Below the pieces are notes generated by a model. The model was not told the DNA's origin. It did not search any database and was given only the letters and a program-made list of their open reading frames with translations. DNA of 12,539 nt. It comes from Bacteroidota bacterium. GTDB lineage: Bacteria > Bacteroidota > Bacteroidia > Flavobacteriales > Weeksellaceae. The stretch's first letter is position 1, and the number at the start of each line of letters is the position of its first letter. Made by a program: the position numbers and the translations under genes. Where the stretch lies: positions 1 to 12,539 of the forward strand of contig JAEZYN010000101.1 in assembly GCA_023419095.1 (NCBI GenBank), read 5' to 3'. Positions 6,089-12,539 of the stretch are shown here, piece after piece.

Positions 6089-6120
6089 TTTGCAAAAGGC
6101 TCCGATTCTCCCTATTTTAG
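6089..6120 (+). promoter_or_regulatory. Bacteroidota-type promoter of tex
   Basis: TTTG (6089-6092), exactly 20 nt, then TATTTTAG (6113-6120) matches TTTG / TAnnTTTG with one mismatch. Transcription would start near 6127, 14 bases before the ATG at 6141. The promoter lies inside the open N-terminal extension (6045-6140) and therefore argues for the shorter tex start. Confidence 0.55.
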
Positions 6121-6140
6121 CGGTCTTAAAAAAATATTTA

Positions 6141-8264
6141 ATGACGGCCACCGCATTCATTCAGCAATCCACTTCCCTTTCCGAACAAAACATCAGCGCT
6201 ACGCTCCGGCTTTTGGCTGAAGACTGCACGATTCCATTTATTTCGCGCTACCGCAAAGATGCCACCGGTAATCTGGATGAGGTGCAGATCGAGCAGATCG
6301 CAAAACTGAACAGCCAGTTTCAGGAAACGGTGAAGCGTAAAGAAAGCATCCTGAAAGCGATTGACGAACAGCATGCTTTAACGCCGGAACTCAGGAAACG
6401 GATTGACGAGAGCTTCGACCTTCAGGAACTCGAAGACCTTTATCTGCCGTTCAAAAAAAGAAGAAAAACAAAAGCCGACAGCGCAAAAGAAAAAGGTCTG
6501 GAGCCTTTGGCCAAGATCATTATGAGTCAGAAATCCGATGATCTGCACTATATCGCCGGAAAATACCTGAATGCAGACGTAGATTCGGTGGATGAAGCCC
6601 TGCAGGGCGCGCGGGACATCATCGCTGAGTGGATCAACGAAAACGGTTATGTCAGGAAAATCCTAAGGAGACTTTTCCAGCGGAAATCGGTCATCAGTTC
6701 CAAAGTGGTGAAATCTAAAAAAGACGACGAAGCTGCGCAGAAGTACAGCCCGTATTTCGACTGGCAGGAAAGTCTCAGCCGGATTCCCTCCCACCGCCTC
6801 TTGGCTATGCTGAGAGCCGAAGCCGAAGGCTTTGTAAAGACCAAAGTAGATATCGATAAAGATGAAGCGCTGAGCCTGATTGAAAATGCCGTCCTGAAAT
6901 CCGATAACGCGTCGGCGGAACAAATCGTTATCGCGATTGCCGACAGCTACAAACGGCTTCTTGAACCTGCTCTTTCCAACGAATGCCTGCACGAAGCAAA
7001 AGCAAAAGCCGACCTCAAAGCCATCGGTATTTTTTCGGAAAATCTGAGACAGCTTCTGCTCGCGCCGCCTTTGGGTGAAAAGAGAATTCTGGCCATAGAT
7101 CCCGGCTATCGCAGCGGCTGCAGGATTGTCTGCCTGGATGAGAAAGGTGATTTGCTGCATAATGAAACCCTATATCCGCACGCGCCCCAGAATGAAACCG
7201 GCATGGCCATGAAGAAAATTCGCTCGATGGTAAACGCCTATAATATTGAAGCGATTTCGATTGGCAACGGAACCGCGAGCCGCGAAACCGAGTTTTTCAT
7301 TAAGAAAATCGCATTCGATAAACCGCCGCAGATTTTCGTCGTGTCCGAAGCCGGCGCCTCGGTTTACTCCGCAAGCAAGGTGGCGCGGGATGAATTTCCG
7401 AATTATGACGTCACCGTGCGCGGCGCGGTTTCGATCGGGCGAAGACTGGCAGATCCGCTGGCAGAACTCGTGAAGATCGATGCGAAATCAATCGGTGTCG
7501 GGCAGTACCAGCACGATGTAGACCAGACTATGCTTAAGAATGAACTCGACTCAACGGTGATGCAATGTGTAAATGCAGTCGGCATCAACCTGAATACCGC
7601 CAGTAAATCATTGTTGAGTTACGTTTCCGGTATCGGCGAAAAGATGGCGGAGAATATCGTGAGTTACCGTGCGGAGAAGGGCGCTTTCGAAGACCGGAAA
7701 CAGCTGAAGAAAGTCCCGCGCCTTGGGGAAAAAGCATATCAGCAGGCCGCTGCTTTCGTGAGGATTTCAAACGGAAAAAATCCGCTCGATAATTCGGCCG
7801 TTCACCCGGAAGCTTATCCCGTTGTGGAGCAGATGGCTAAAGACCTGAAACTTAAAACTTCCGAATTAATAGCCAATAAGGAGAAAATTGCACTAATCGT
7901 ACCGGAAAAATACGTGACCGAAACAATTGGGATTCTCGCCATCAAAGACATCTTAAAAGAACTGGAAAAACCTGGTCTCGATCCGCGCAAAGCAGCGAAA
8001 ATTTTTGAATTTGACCCGTCCGTGAAAAGCATTAAAGATCTAAAAACCGGAATGATTCTTCCTGGCATTGTGAATAACATCACTGCGTTCGGCTGTTTTG
8101 TGGATATGGGCATCAAAGAAAGCGGACTGGTGCATATTTCACAACTGAAAGACGGATTCGTGTCGGATGTAAATGAGGTCGTGAAACTTCATCAGCATGT
8201 TCAGGTTCGCGTAACAGAAGTGGATGAAATCAGGAAAAGAGTGCAGCTGACGATGAAACTTTAG
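6141..8264 (+). CDS. tex: Tex family RNA-binding transcription accessory protein
   Basis: The 707-residue product has the usual Tex order. An N-terminal helical domain contains the signature TIPFISRYRKDATGNLDEVQI (about residues 29-50) and DLYLPFKKRRKTKADSAKEKGLEPLA. A YqgF/RNase H-like domain begins near 315 with RILAIDPGYRSGCR; Tex domains of this kind usually lack nuclease activity. A helix-hairpin-helix region follows near 480-550 (LNTASKSLLSYVSGIGEKMAENIV), then a C-terminal S1 domain from about 636 (GMILPGIVNNITAFGCFVDMG ... GLVHISQL). Tex binds nucleic acid and is linked to transcription and stress fitness in other bacteria; it resembles eukaryotic Spt6. The frame is open back to 6045, but the Tex domain starts right after MTATAFIQQ and a promoter fits 6141. 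Length is normal and no frameshift is seen. The gene seems monocistronic. Confidence 0.96.
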   Translation: MTATAFIQQSTSLSEQNISATLRLLAEDCTIPFISRYRKDATGNLDEVQIEQIAKLNSQFQETVKRKESILKAIDEQHALTPELRKRIDESFDLQELEDLYLPFKKRRKTKADSAKEKGLEPLAKIIMSQKSDDLHYIAGKYLNADVDSVDEALQGARDIIAEWINENGYVRKILRRLFQRKSVISSKVVKSKKDDEAAQKYSPYFDWQESLSRIPSHRLLAMLRAEAEGFVKTKVDIDKDEALSLIENAVLKSDNASAEQIVIAIADSYKRLLEPALSNECLHEAKAKADLKAIGIFSENLRQLLLAPPLGEKRILAIDPGYRSGCRIVCLDEKGDLLHNETLYPHAPQNETGMAMKKIRSMVNAYNIEAISIGNGTASRETEFFIKKIAFDKPPQIFVVSEAGASVYSASKVARDEFPNYDVTVRGAVSIGRRLADPLAELVKIDAKSIGVGQYQHDVDQTMLKNELDSTVMQCVNAVGINLNTASKSLLSYVSGIGEKMAENIVSYRAEKGAFEDRKQLKKVPRLGEKAYQQAAAFVRISNGKNPLDNSAVHPEAYPVVEQMAKDLKLKTSELIANKEKIALIVPEKYVTETIGILAIKDILKELEKPGLDPRKAAKIFEFDPSVKSIKDLKTGMILPGIVNNITAFGCFVDMGIKESGLVHISQLKDGFVSDVNEVVKLHQHVQVRVTEVDEIRKRVQLTMKL

Positions 8265-8285
8265 TGGAGGTTCAGGTTCAAATGG

Positions 8286-8339
8286 GTTTAGATTGTTCAA
8301 GGGGTTCTGGTTGTTTATGATGTTCAAATGGTTCAACAA
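8286..8339 (+). repeat. 9-bp degenerate tandem repeat (GTTCAA array)
   Basis: GTTYWR-type units start at 8286, 8295, 8304, 8313, 8322 and 8331: six units of exactly 9 bp (GTTTAGATT, GTTCAAGGG, GTTCTGGTT, GTTTATGAT, GTTCAAATG, GTTCAACAA). Two further GTTCA cores at 8270 and 8276 precede the regular part. The array begins directly behind the tex stop codon and occupies most of the gap to the lipoprotein gene. Confidence 0.75.
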
Positions 8340-8390
8340 TCTCTATGTCGGAAATATTGCTTACCGATTTGAAATGTTTAACTTAGACTA

Positions 8391-8717
8391 ATGAAATTCC
8401 TCACCTTCCTTTCTTTTTTACTCCTGATCAATTGTTCGCAGAATGATTATCCGAAACTTGAAGGTGACGCTGTCTGGACGATTTCGAGATACGACCAAAA
8501 AGAGGAAGGCAATTACCGCAAGATCAAGGTAAAATTCCGCAACAATGGTTATGCCTATGAACAGAATACTATCCTGAGATATTCTTACGCCACGTATTTC
8601 AGCAGAAATATTTTTGAATTCAATAATAAAAGCTACAAAATTCTCAGGTGGAAAGAGAATGAAATCCTGCTGCACAATACAACAAGTAATACACTTTTTG
8701 TTCTGCGCCGTGATTGA
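8391..8717 (+). CDS. Small predicted lipoprotein of unknown function
   Basis: This 108-residue protein starts MKFLTFLSFLLLINCSQNDY, a signal peptide of type II with cysteine 15 as the probable lipid-attachment site. The residue before the cysteine is Asn, not the usual Gly/Ala/Ser; I have seen LINC-type boxes in Flavobacteriia, so I accept it with some reserve. The mature domain of about 93 residues is beta-rich (WTISRYDQKEEGNYRKIKVKFRNNGYAYE, IFEFNNKSYKILRWKENEILLHN, LFVLRRD). The pattern 'new text - term - curve - display of value' resembles small lipocalin-like or META-like folds, but no specific family can be named. It would sit in the inner or outer membrane facing the periplasm. It follows the GTTCAA array and has its own start region; no partner gene is evident. 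Confidence 0.75.
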   Translation: MKFLTFLSFLLLINCSQNDYPKLEGDAVWTISRYDQKEEGNYRKIKVKFRNNGYAYEQNTILRYSYATYFSRNIFEFNNKSYKILRWKENEILLHNTTSNTLFVLRRD

Positions 8718-8727
8718 TTTTCAACCG

Positions 8728-8735
8728 TATTTTTG
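8728..8735 (+). promoter_or_regulatory. Isolated -7 box candidate ahead of the DUF421 gene
   Basis: TATTTTTG is an exact match to TAnnTTTG, 77 bp before the ATG at 8812. The nearest TTTG upstream (8697-8700) is 27 nt away, too far for a standard -33 element, so the promoter call is tentative. Confidence 0.25.
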
Positions 8736-8811
8736 AGCAAAAGATATGTCCGGCAAAAACGTGTTCAATAAGGCACCCTTTTGGATATAAGAGCCGAAAC
8801 AATTGCGTAAA

Positions 8812-9513
8812 ATGAATACACTGCTTACTATCGACTGGACTGAAATCTTACTTGGCGCCGAGGACTGGTCCTTCCTGCCCGAAGTGCTCGTGCGCACTGT
8901 CATCATGTTCCTGATCATTATCATTGGACTCCGCTTCCTGGGCAAACGGGGCGTAAAACAGCTGTCCGTGTTCGAATTGGTGGTAATAATCGGTTTGGGC
9001 TCGGCCGCCGGCGACCCCATGTTTTACAAAGAAGTTGGGATCATCTTTTCACTATTGGTCTTTGTGGTAGTCATCGTGCTTTACGCCATACTCACATTTT
9101 TTCTGGCGAAATCGGACCGTTTTGAAGACCTTGTAGAAGGAAAGCCGGCCTGCCTGATTGAGGAAGGTGTGTTTGTACTCGATAAATTTAAAAAAGAAAA
9201 CCTCGGGAGCGACGAATTTTTTGCCGAATTGCGTCTGCGCGGTGTCTCGCATCTGGGACAAGTTGAAACCGCAATCGTAGAGACATCCGGTGGTCTCAGT
9301 GTATTTTTCTTCGAAGACAAAGATGTCAAATACGGTTTGCCGGTAATGCACGATTCCATTGGAAATGCTTCAGAACATATTAGAAAAGCAGGACATCACT
9401 CCTGCATTTTCTGTGGCTATACCGAACAAAAAGAAACTGGAAACGCCGGGAAATGCCCAAACTGTGCCCACGAAAAATGGGTGGAATCCAGCTGTAAGCG
9501 TCGGGTGACCTAA
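8812..9513 (+). CDS. DUF421 (YetF-like) membrane protein with C-terminal zinc-ribbon-like segment
   Basis: The 233-residue protein has three N-terminal membrane helices (about 25-43, 52-66, 76-98) with the DUF421 signatures RFLGKRGVKQLSVFELVVIIGLGSAAGDPM, then the soluble YetF-like domain (about 100-170; LVEGKPACLIEEGVF, FFAELRLRGVSHLGQVETAIVETSGGLSVF). Residues 195-220 add a Cys4 motif, C198-x2-C201 and C215-x2-C218 (HHSCIFCGY ... GKCPNCAHEKW), with zinc-ribbon spacing; a fifth Cys is at 228. YetF-type proteins have no firmly known biochemical role, though some have been linked to spore or stress functions. The ATG at 8812 is preferred to the TTG at 8803 nine bases earlier. The stop overlaps the convergent ligD stop by four bases, so both mRNAs overlap at their ends. 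Confidence 0.9.
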   Translation: MNTLLTIDWTEILLGAEDWSFLPEVLVRTVIMFLIIIIGLRFLGKRGVKQLSVFELVVIIGLGSAAGDPMFYKEVGIIFSLLVFVVVIVLYAILTFFLAKSDRFEDLVEGKPACLIEEGVFVLDKFKKENLGSDEFFAELRLRGVSHLGQVETAIVETSGGLSVFFFEDKDVKYGLPVMHDSIGNASEHIRKAGHHSCIFCGYTEQKETGNAGKCPNCAHEKWVESSCKRRVT

Positions 9514-12209
9514 TCTTTTTTCTTCGCGTCCATAAATTTTTTGATGACTTTCTCAAGGTTGATGCCCTTTCCTAAGACGGGTTTGAAGATATCACCTTCC
9601 GAACTCAGTCTTTCCAGCGCATTTTTGATTGTGAAATCTTTCATTTTTAATCCCTTCTTCACTTCATCCCAATGCAGCGGCATCGAAACCGTGGCGCCGG
9701 GTTTGGGTCTTACCGAATAGGCAGCTGCAATTGTAGCATGCGGCCTGTTTTGCAGAAAATCGAGATAGATCTTTCCTTCGCGGTTTTTCACGATCCTTTC
9801 GATGCTAGTGATGTCCGGCAGCTCTTGGTTGACCAAAGTGACCAGCGCGCGTGCGAATTCTTTAGACTGCTCATAGGTGTATTTATTCGCCAACGGAATA
9901 TAAATATGCAGCCCGGTAGAGCCGCTGGTCTTGCAATAGGACGGTACGCCCATATCGTCGAGCAGTTGTTTTGTGACCTGCGCGGTTTCAATCACCTGGT
10001 CAAAAGAATTTTTGTCAGGATCGAGATCGATGATGCAGAATGTAGGGTTATCCGGCTTCTCCACCGTGCTGTTCCACGGATTCATCTCTATGCAGCCAAG
10101 ATTGGCCATAAACAGTAGTGTCGCTTCGTCTTTTCCAACCAAATATTTTCTCGCGCGGCCGTCGGTCTCGCTGACGTATTTAAATGTATCTGCCCATTTT
10201 GGTGCTTTGCCGGTGACATCTTTAAAATAAAAACTCTCACCGTCAATTCCGTCCGGAAAACGGTTCATGCTTTGTGGCCGACCTTTCAGATACGGCAAAA
10301 TGTAAGGCGCAACCTGATAATAGTAGTTGATGAGGTCGCGCTTTGTAATCTTTTCATCGGGCCAGAAAATCTTATCAAGGTTGGTGAATTTCACTTCGTT
10401 GCCGTTGATTTTTTTAACCTGACTCTTTTCTTTTGGGTTCAAAAGGGTTTTTCTGGGCGCTTTGCCACGTTTTGCGATGATTGGCGCCGCATCTTCTACA
10501 ATTTTTTCCACAGCCTGTTCTTTTTCGAGGGTTACACTTGTTGCTTTTTTGTCGCTCCGCATCCCCTGGAATGAGGGATGGCGCATGATGCCGTCTGTTG
10601 TAAGTTCCGTGAATGCCACTTCACACAGCAATTTGGGTTTGAGCCACGTTACCGTAGCGTGCGGTGGATCCGGCCTGAACCGTGACGCTTTGTTTACGTC
10701 GGGTTCTTTGTCAAATGGCGGTTTATCTGTAATCAGCGGTTTAAACTGTTCCATCATTTCCTTCTGGTCTTGGGTGTTGAAACCGGTTCCTACTTTGCCT
10801 GTATAAACCAGTTTCTTTCCCTGGTAAACGCCGACCAGAAGGCTGCTGAACTTCTTGCGGGAGCCATCGTTCAGCGTATAACCGCCGATTACAACTTCCT
10901 GTCTTTTGATGGCTTTTATCTTGAGCCAGTTTTTTGTGCGGTTTTTGGTATGATAAGCGCTGTCTTTCCGCTTGGCCATTATGCCTTCAAGATTCATCTT
11001 TTTGGCGGTTTCAAGAAATTCAATGCCCGAAGTTTCAAAAGCTTCGCTCAGCAGAATACTGTCACTTTCGGGTAAAATTTGCTTTAAAATTTCGCGTCTT
11101 TCCATTAAAGTAAATGCTTTCAAATCTTTACCGTCAAGCCACAGAATATCGAAAACGTAAAATACCAGGTCACCATCCGCTTCCCTGCGCCAGTTCTGCA
11201 GCGCCCCGAAATTCGCCTGGCCGTTCGAACCTACAACAACGATTTCGCCATCGATCACCGCATTTACATTAATTTGTTTAAGTTCGTCGTAGATGGGATA
11301 GAATTTTTCGTTGAAACTTTTGTCGTTTCTGGATTTTATTTCCACTTCGCCTTCGTTCATAAAAGCAACAGCGCGGTACCCGTCCCATTTTACTTCGTAG
11401 ATCCATTCATCACTGTCGAAAGGTTTATCCACCAGCGTAGCGAGCATTGGGTCTACGGAAGTATAGAACTTCTGCGCGGGCGCATTTTTCAGTAGTTTTT
11501 CAACCGTCTTACTATCCTTCGAAGATTTCTTAGGTTTCGCGGTATCTTTTTTAGTTGAGGAAGGTTTTTCTGTCTTTTTAGCTTTAGTCTTCTTCTCTTT
11601 CTTTTCTGCATCTTCTTCGCCATACACCTTGTCCGGAGATTTTTCCATTTCCGCAATAGATTTTCCGGAAATAACCGACTCATCCAGCTTGGTGATGTCT
11701 TTTTTGGTTGCAAACTCATCTTCGAGCTTCATCAGAAGCCAGCTGTTTTCACCGCGGCCTTTCGTTTTCACTAGTGCGAATTCACCTTTCAGTTTCTTAC
11801 CATTCATCTTGAATTTCAGCCGTCCGGCTTCCAAATCCTTGCGAAGTTCTTTTTCGTATGCCTTAATATCCCCTTCTACGTCCGACGGAATATAGGTACC
11901 TTCGTCCCAGACAATCACGGTGCCGCCACCGTACTGACCTTTCGGGATGATGCCTTCAAACGTGCGGTAATCGTACGGATGATCTTCCACCATCATCGCG
12001 AGCCTTTTGATATCAGGATCCATTGACGGTCCCTTCGGCACTGCCCAACTTTTCAAAACGCCCTCCATCTCGAGACGGAAATCGTAGTGCAGATGTGAGG
12101 CGTCGTGCTTCTGAATAACAAATCTGAGTTCCTTACCATTAGATTTGCCGCCGAATGGTTCGGGCGTTTTGTCTTCACTGCGTTTTTTGCGGTATAGTTC
12201 GAGAGCCAT
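9510..12209 (-). CDS. ligD: Multidomain ATP-dependent DNA ligase D (PE-ligase-polymerase)
   Basis: The 899-residue protein has all three LigD domains, in the order found in Pseudomonas LigD. The 3'-phosphoesterase domain (about 1-160) retains H35, H41, D43, R45, K59, R69, H77 and Y81, which correspond with a constant offset of 7 to the catalytic residues I recall for P. aeruginosa LigD (H42, H48, D50, R52, K66, R76, H84, Y88). A Lys-rich linker (about 190-240) follows. The ligase domain (about 250-560) shows the nucleotidyl motif EVKWDGYR with adenylated Lys274, DGEIV, EGIMAKR and NWLKIKA. The primase-polymerase domain (about 600-899) has metal-binding IDLDPD (D728, D730), SGSTGLHIYIP and the third acid D817. 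It seals double-strand breaks with Ku in non-homologous end joining. No ku lies in the window; the gene is complete and looks monocistronic. Confidence 0.98.
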   Translation of the reverse strand: MALELYRKKRSEDKTPEPFGGKSNGKELRFVIQKHDASHLHYDFRLEMEGVLKSWAVPKGPSMDPDIKRLAMMVEDHPYDYRTFEGIIPKGQYGGGTVIVWDEGTYIPSDVEGDIKAYEKELRKDLEAGRLKFKMNGKKLKGEFALVKTKGRGENSWLLMKLEDEFATKKDITKLDESVISGKSIAEMEKSPDKVYGEEDAEKKEKKTKAKKTEKPSSTKKDTAKPKKSSKDSKTVEKLLKNAPAQKFYTSVDPMLATLVDKPFDSDEWIYEVKWDGYRAVAFMNEGEVEIKSRNDKSFNEKFYPIYDELKQINVNAVIDGEIVVVGSNGQANFGALQNWRREADGDLVFYVFDILWLDGKDLKAFTLMERREILKQILPESDSILLSEAFETSGIEFLETAKKMNLEGIMAKRKDSAYHTKNRTKNWLKIKAIKRQEVVIGGYTLNDGSRKKFSSLLVGVYQGKKLVYTGKVGTGFNTQDQKEMMEQFKPLITDKPPFDKEPDVNKASRFRPDPPHATVTWLKPKLLCEVAFTELTTDGIMRHPSFQGMRSDKKATSVTLEKEQAVEKIVEDAAPIIAKRGKAPRKTLLNPKEKSQVKKINGNEVKFTNLDKIFWPDEKITKRDLINYYYQVAPYILPYLKGRPQSMNRFPDGIDGESFYFKDVTGKAPKWADTFKYVSETDGRARKYLVGKDEATLLFMANLGCIEMNPWNSTVEKPDNPTFCIIDLDPDKNSFDQVIETAQVTKQLLDDMGVPSYCKTSGSTGLHIYIPLANKYTYEQSKEFARALVTLVNQELPDITSIERIVKNREGKIYLDFLQNRPHATIAAAYSVRPKPGATVSMPLHWDEVKKGLKMKDFTIKNALERLSSEGDIFKPVLGKGINLEKVIKKFMDAKKKD

Positions 12210-12405
12210 GATTCTGGTTTTTAAGGATTGGCAGTTCTGAAAGCGTTTACAAAAATCAAGCCGTGTGGTAGCCCAGATAGCGAACTGACGGAATATTGAT
12301 GAGTAATGCAGAAGGGGTTAATACACCTGAATTGCGTAAGCATATCGAATTAATAACGCTTTATTTATACATTTACAGGCAAGTCCAGATAAGTCGGACA
12401 TCACT
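12210..12405. other. Divergent intergenic region between ligD and the DUF892 gene
   Basis: This 196-bp stretch must hold promoters for both outward-facing genes. TACATTTA (12368-12375) is a one-mismatch -7 box for the DUF892 gene but lacks a well-placed -33 partner. On the minus strand GATTTTTG (12257-12250) is a one-mismatch -7 box for ligD, also without a -33 partner. No RNA gene or repeat was seen. Confidence 0.4.
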
Positions 12406-12539
12406 ATGGAAAAATCTGAGGCATTTGGAGACAAAACTTTCAGCCGCAATGCGGATTCACGAGAAATATTGGAGGGTTTCTTCCACGCGTCACTGCAGGA
12501 ACTCTACTTTGCGGAGCATGCCATCGACAAGGCATACGC
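12406..12539 (+). CDS. Start of a DUF892 (YciE/YciF-like) ferritin-like protein, 3' end outside window
   Basis: From the ATG at 12406 the frame is open to the right edge (44 full codons). After a polar start (MEKSEAFGDKTFSRNADSRE) comes ILEGFFHASLQELYFAEHAIDKAY. This matches the first helix of DUF892 proteins, whose consensus I recall as a 'FF..L.D.YyAE..l.kal' pattern with the metal-ligand Glu in 'AE'. These are small ferritin-like four-helix proteins of stress responses. Only about a quarter of the expected length (roughly 160-190 residues) is visible. It is divergent from ligD, across a 196-bp gap (12210-12405). Confidence 0.75.
   Translation, partial: MEKSEAFGDKTFSRNADSREILEGFFHASLQELYFAEHAIDKAY

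Larger units (their letters stand above)
5706..6140. other. 435-bp intergenic region before tex: repeats and promoter
   Basis: No gene could be supported. The stretch holds a lone TATTGGATCC (5767-5776), an inverted TCCAATA (5828-5834), the 11-bp array (5838-5881), a CCGTCCT pair 11 bp apart (5906 and 5917), a small palindrome ATCCTG-T-CAGGAT (6024-6036) and the tex promoter near its right end. There is no trace of a response regulator, which would be expected behind the kinase. Confidence 0.6.

Noticed and set aside
6045..6140. 32-residue N-terminal extension of Tex
   Set aside because: Tex proteins begin close to the conserved helical domain; the best promoter in the region lies inside this extension.
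5894..6160. 88-residue open frame on the minus strand before tex
   Set aside because: It overlaps the tex promoter and start, shows no domain, and has no credible promoter or start context.
9672..10118. 148-residue open frame on the plus strand inside ligD, and several similar ones to 11895
   Set aside because: They are antisense shadows of a fully conserved gene.

Overview
The window looks like chromosomal DNA from a member of the Bacteroidota, most likely class Flavobacteriia (Chryseobacterium-like Weeksellaceae). This is an inference from three things: promoter-like sequences follow the Bacteroidota pattern (TTG/TTTG, about 20 nt, TAnnTTTG), Shine-Dalgarno sequences are weak or absent, and the protein families fit (PE-Lig-Pol LigD, Tex, SPFH protein, a small Bacteroidota-type CPPxC protein). 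No rRNA, tRNA, insertion sequence or CRISPR array was seen. The ends are open: the first gene is cut at its 5' side and the last at its 3' side.

Layout. 1-764 (+) is the 3' part of a DUF389 membrane protein. It meets a small secreted protein on the minus strand (795-1220) at a shared hairpin that can act as terminator for both. After a divergent intergenic region with a perfect AT-rich inverted repeat comes an SPFH/band-7 membrane protein (1406-2368) with a terminator-like hairpin behind it. From about 2440 to 4000 the DNA becomes AT-rich and gene-poor: an 11-bp tandem repeat, a perfect 9-bp inverted repeat, an unrecognised five-helix membrane protein (2652-3416), and a 590-bp stretch holding a diverged pair of direct repeats.

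From 4007 to 5705 there is a tightly coupled three-gene operon: a 104-aa protein ending in a CPPGC tail, a seven-helix membrane protein and a short HisKA_3-type sensor histidine kinase. The stop of gene 1 shares a base with the start of gene 2, and gene 3 starts inside gene 2. No response regulator lies beside it. I judge this the most interesting unit in the window. A 435-bp gap with a second 11-bp (22-bp higher-order) repeat array and a good Bacteroidota promoter leads to tex (6141-8264), a conserved RNA-binding protein. A third array, with a 9-bp period, starts just behind tex, followed by a small lipoprotein gene (8391-8717).

The right end has a DNA-repair and stress character: a DUF421 (YetF-like) membrane protein with an added C-terminal zinc-ribbon-like segment (8812-9513), a full-length three-domain LigD (12209-9510, minus) whose last bases overlap the DUF421 gene, and the start of a DUF892 ferritin-like protein (12406 onward). 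No ku gene lies in the window. Its presence next to this segment would be expected but cannot be checked here.
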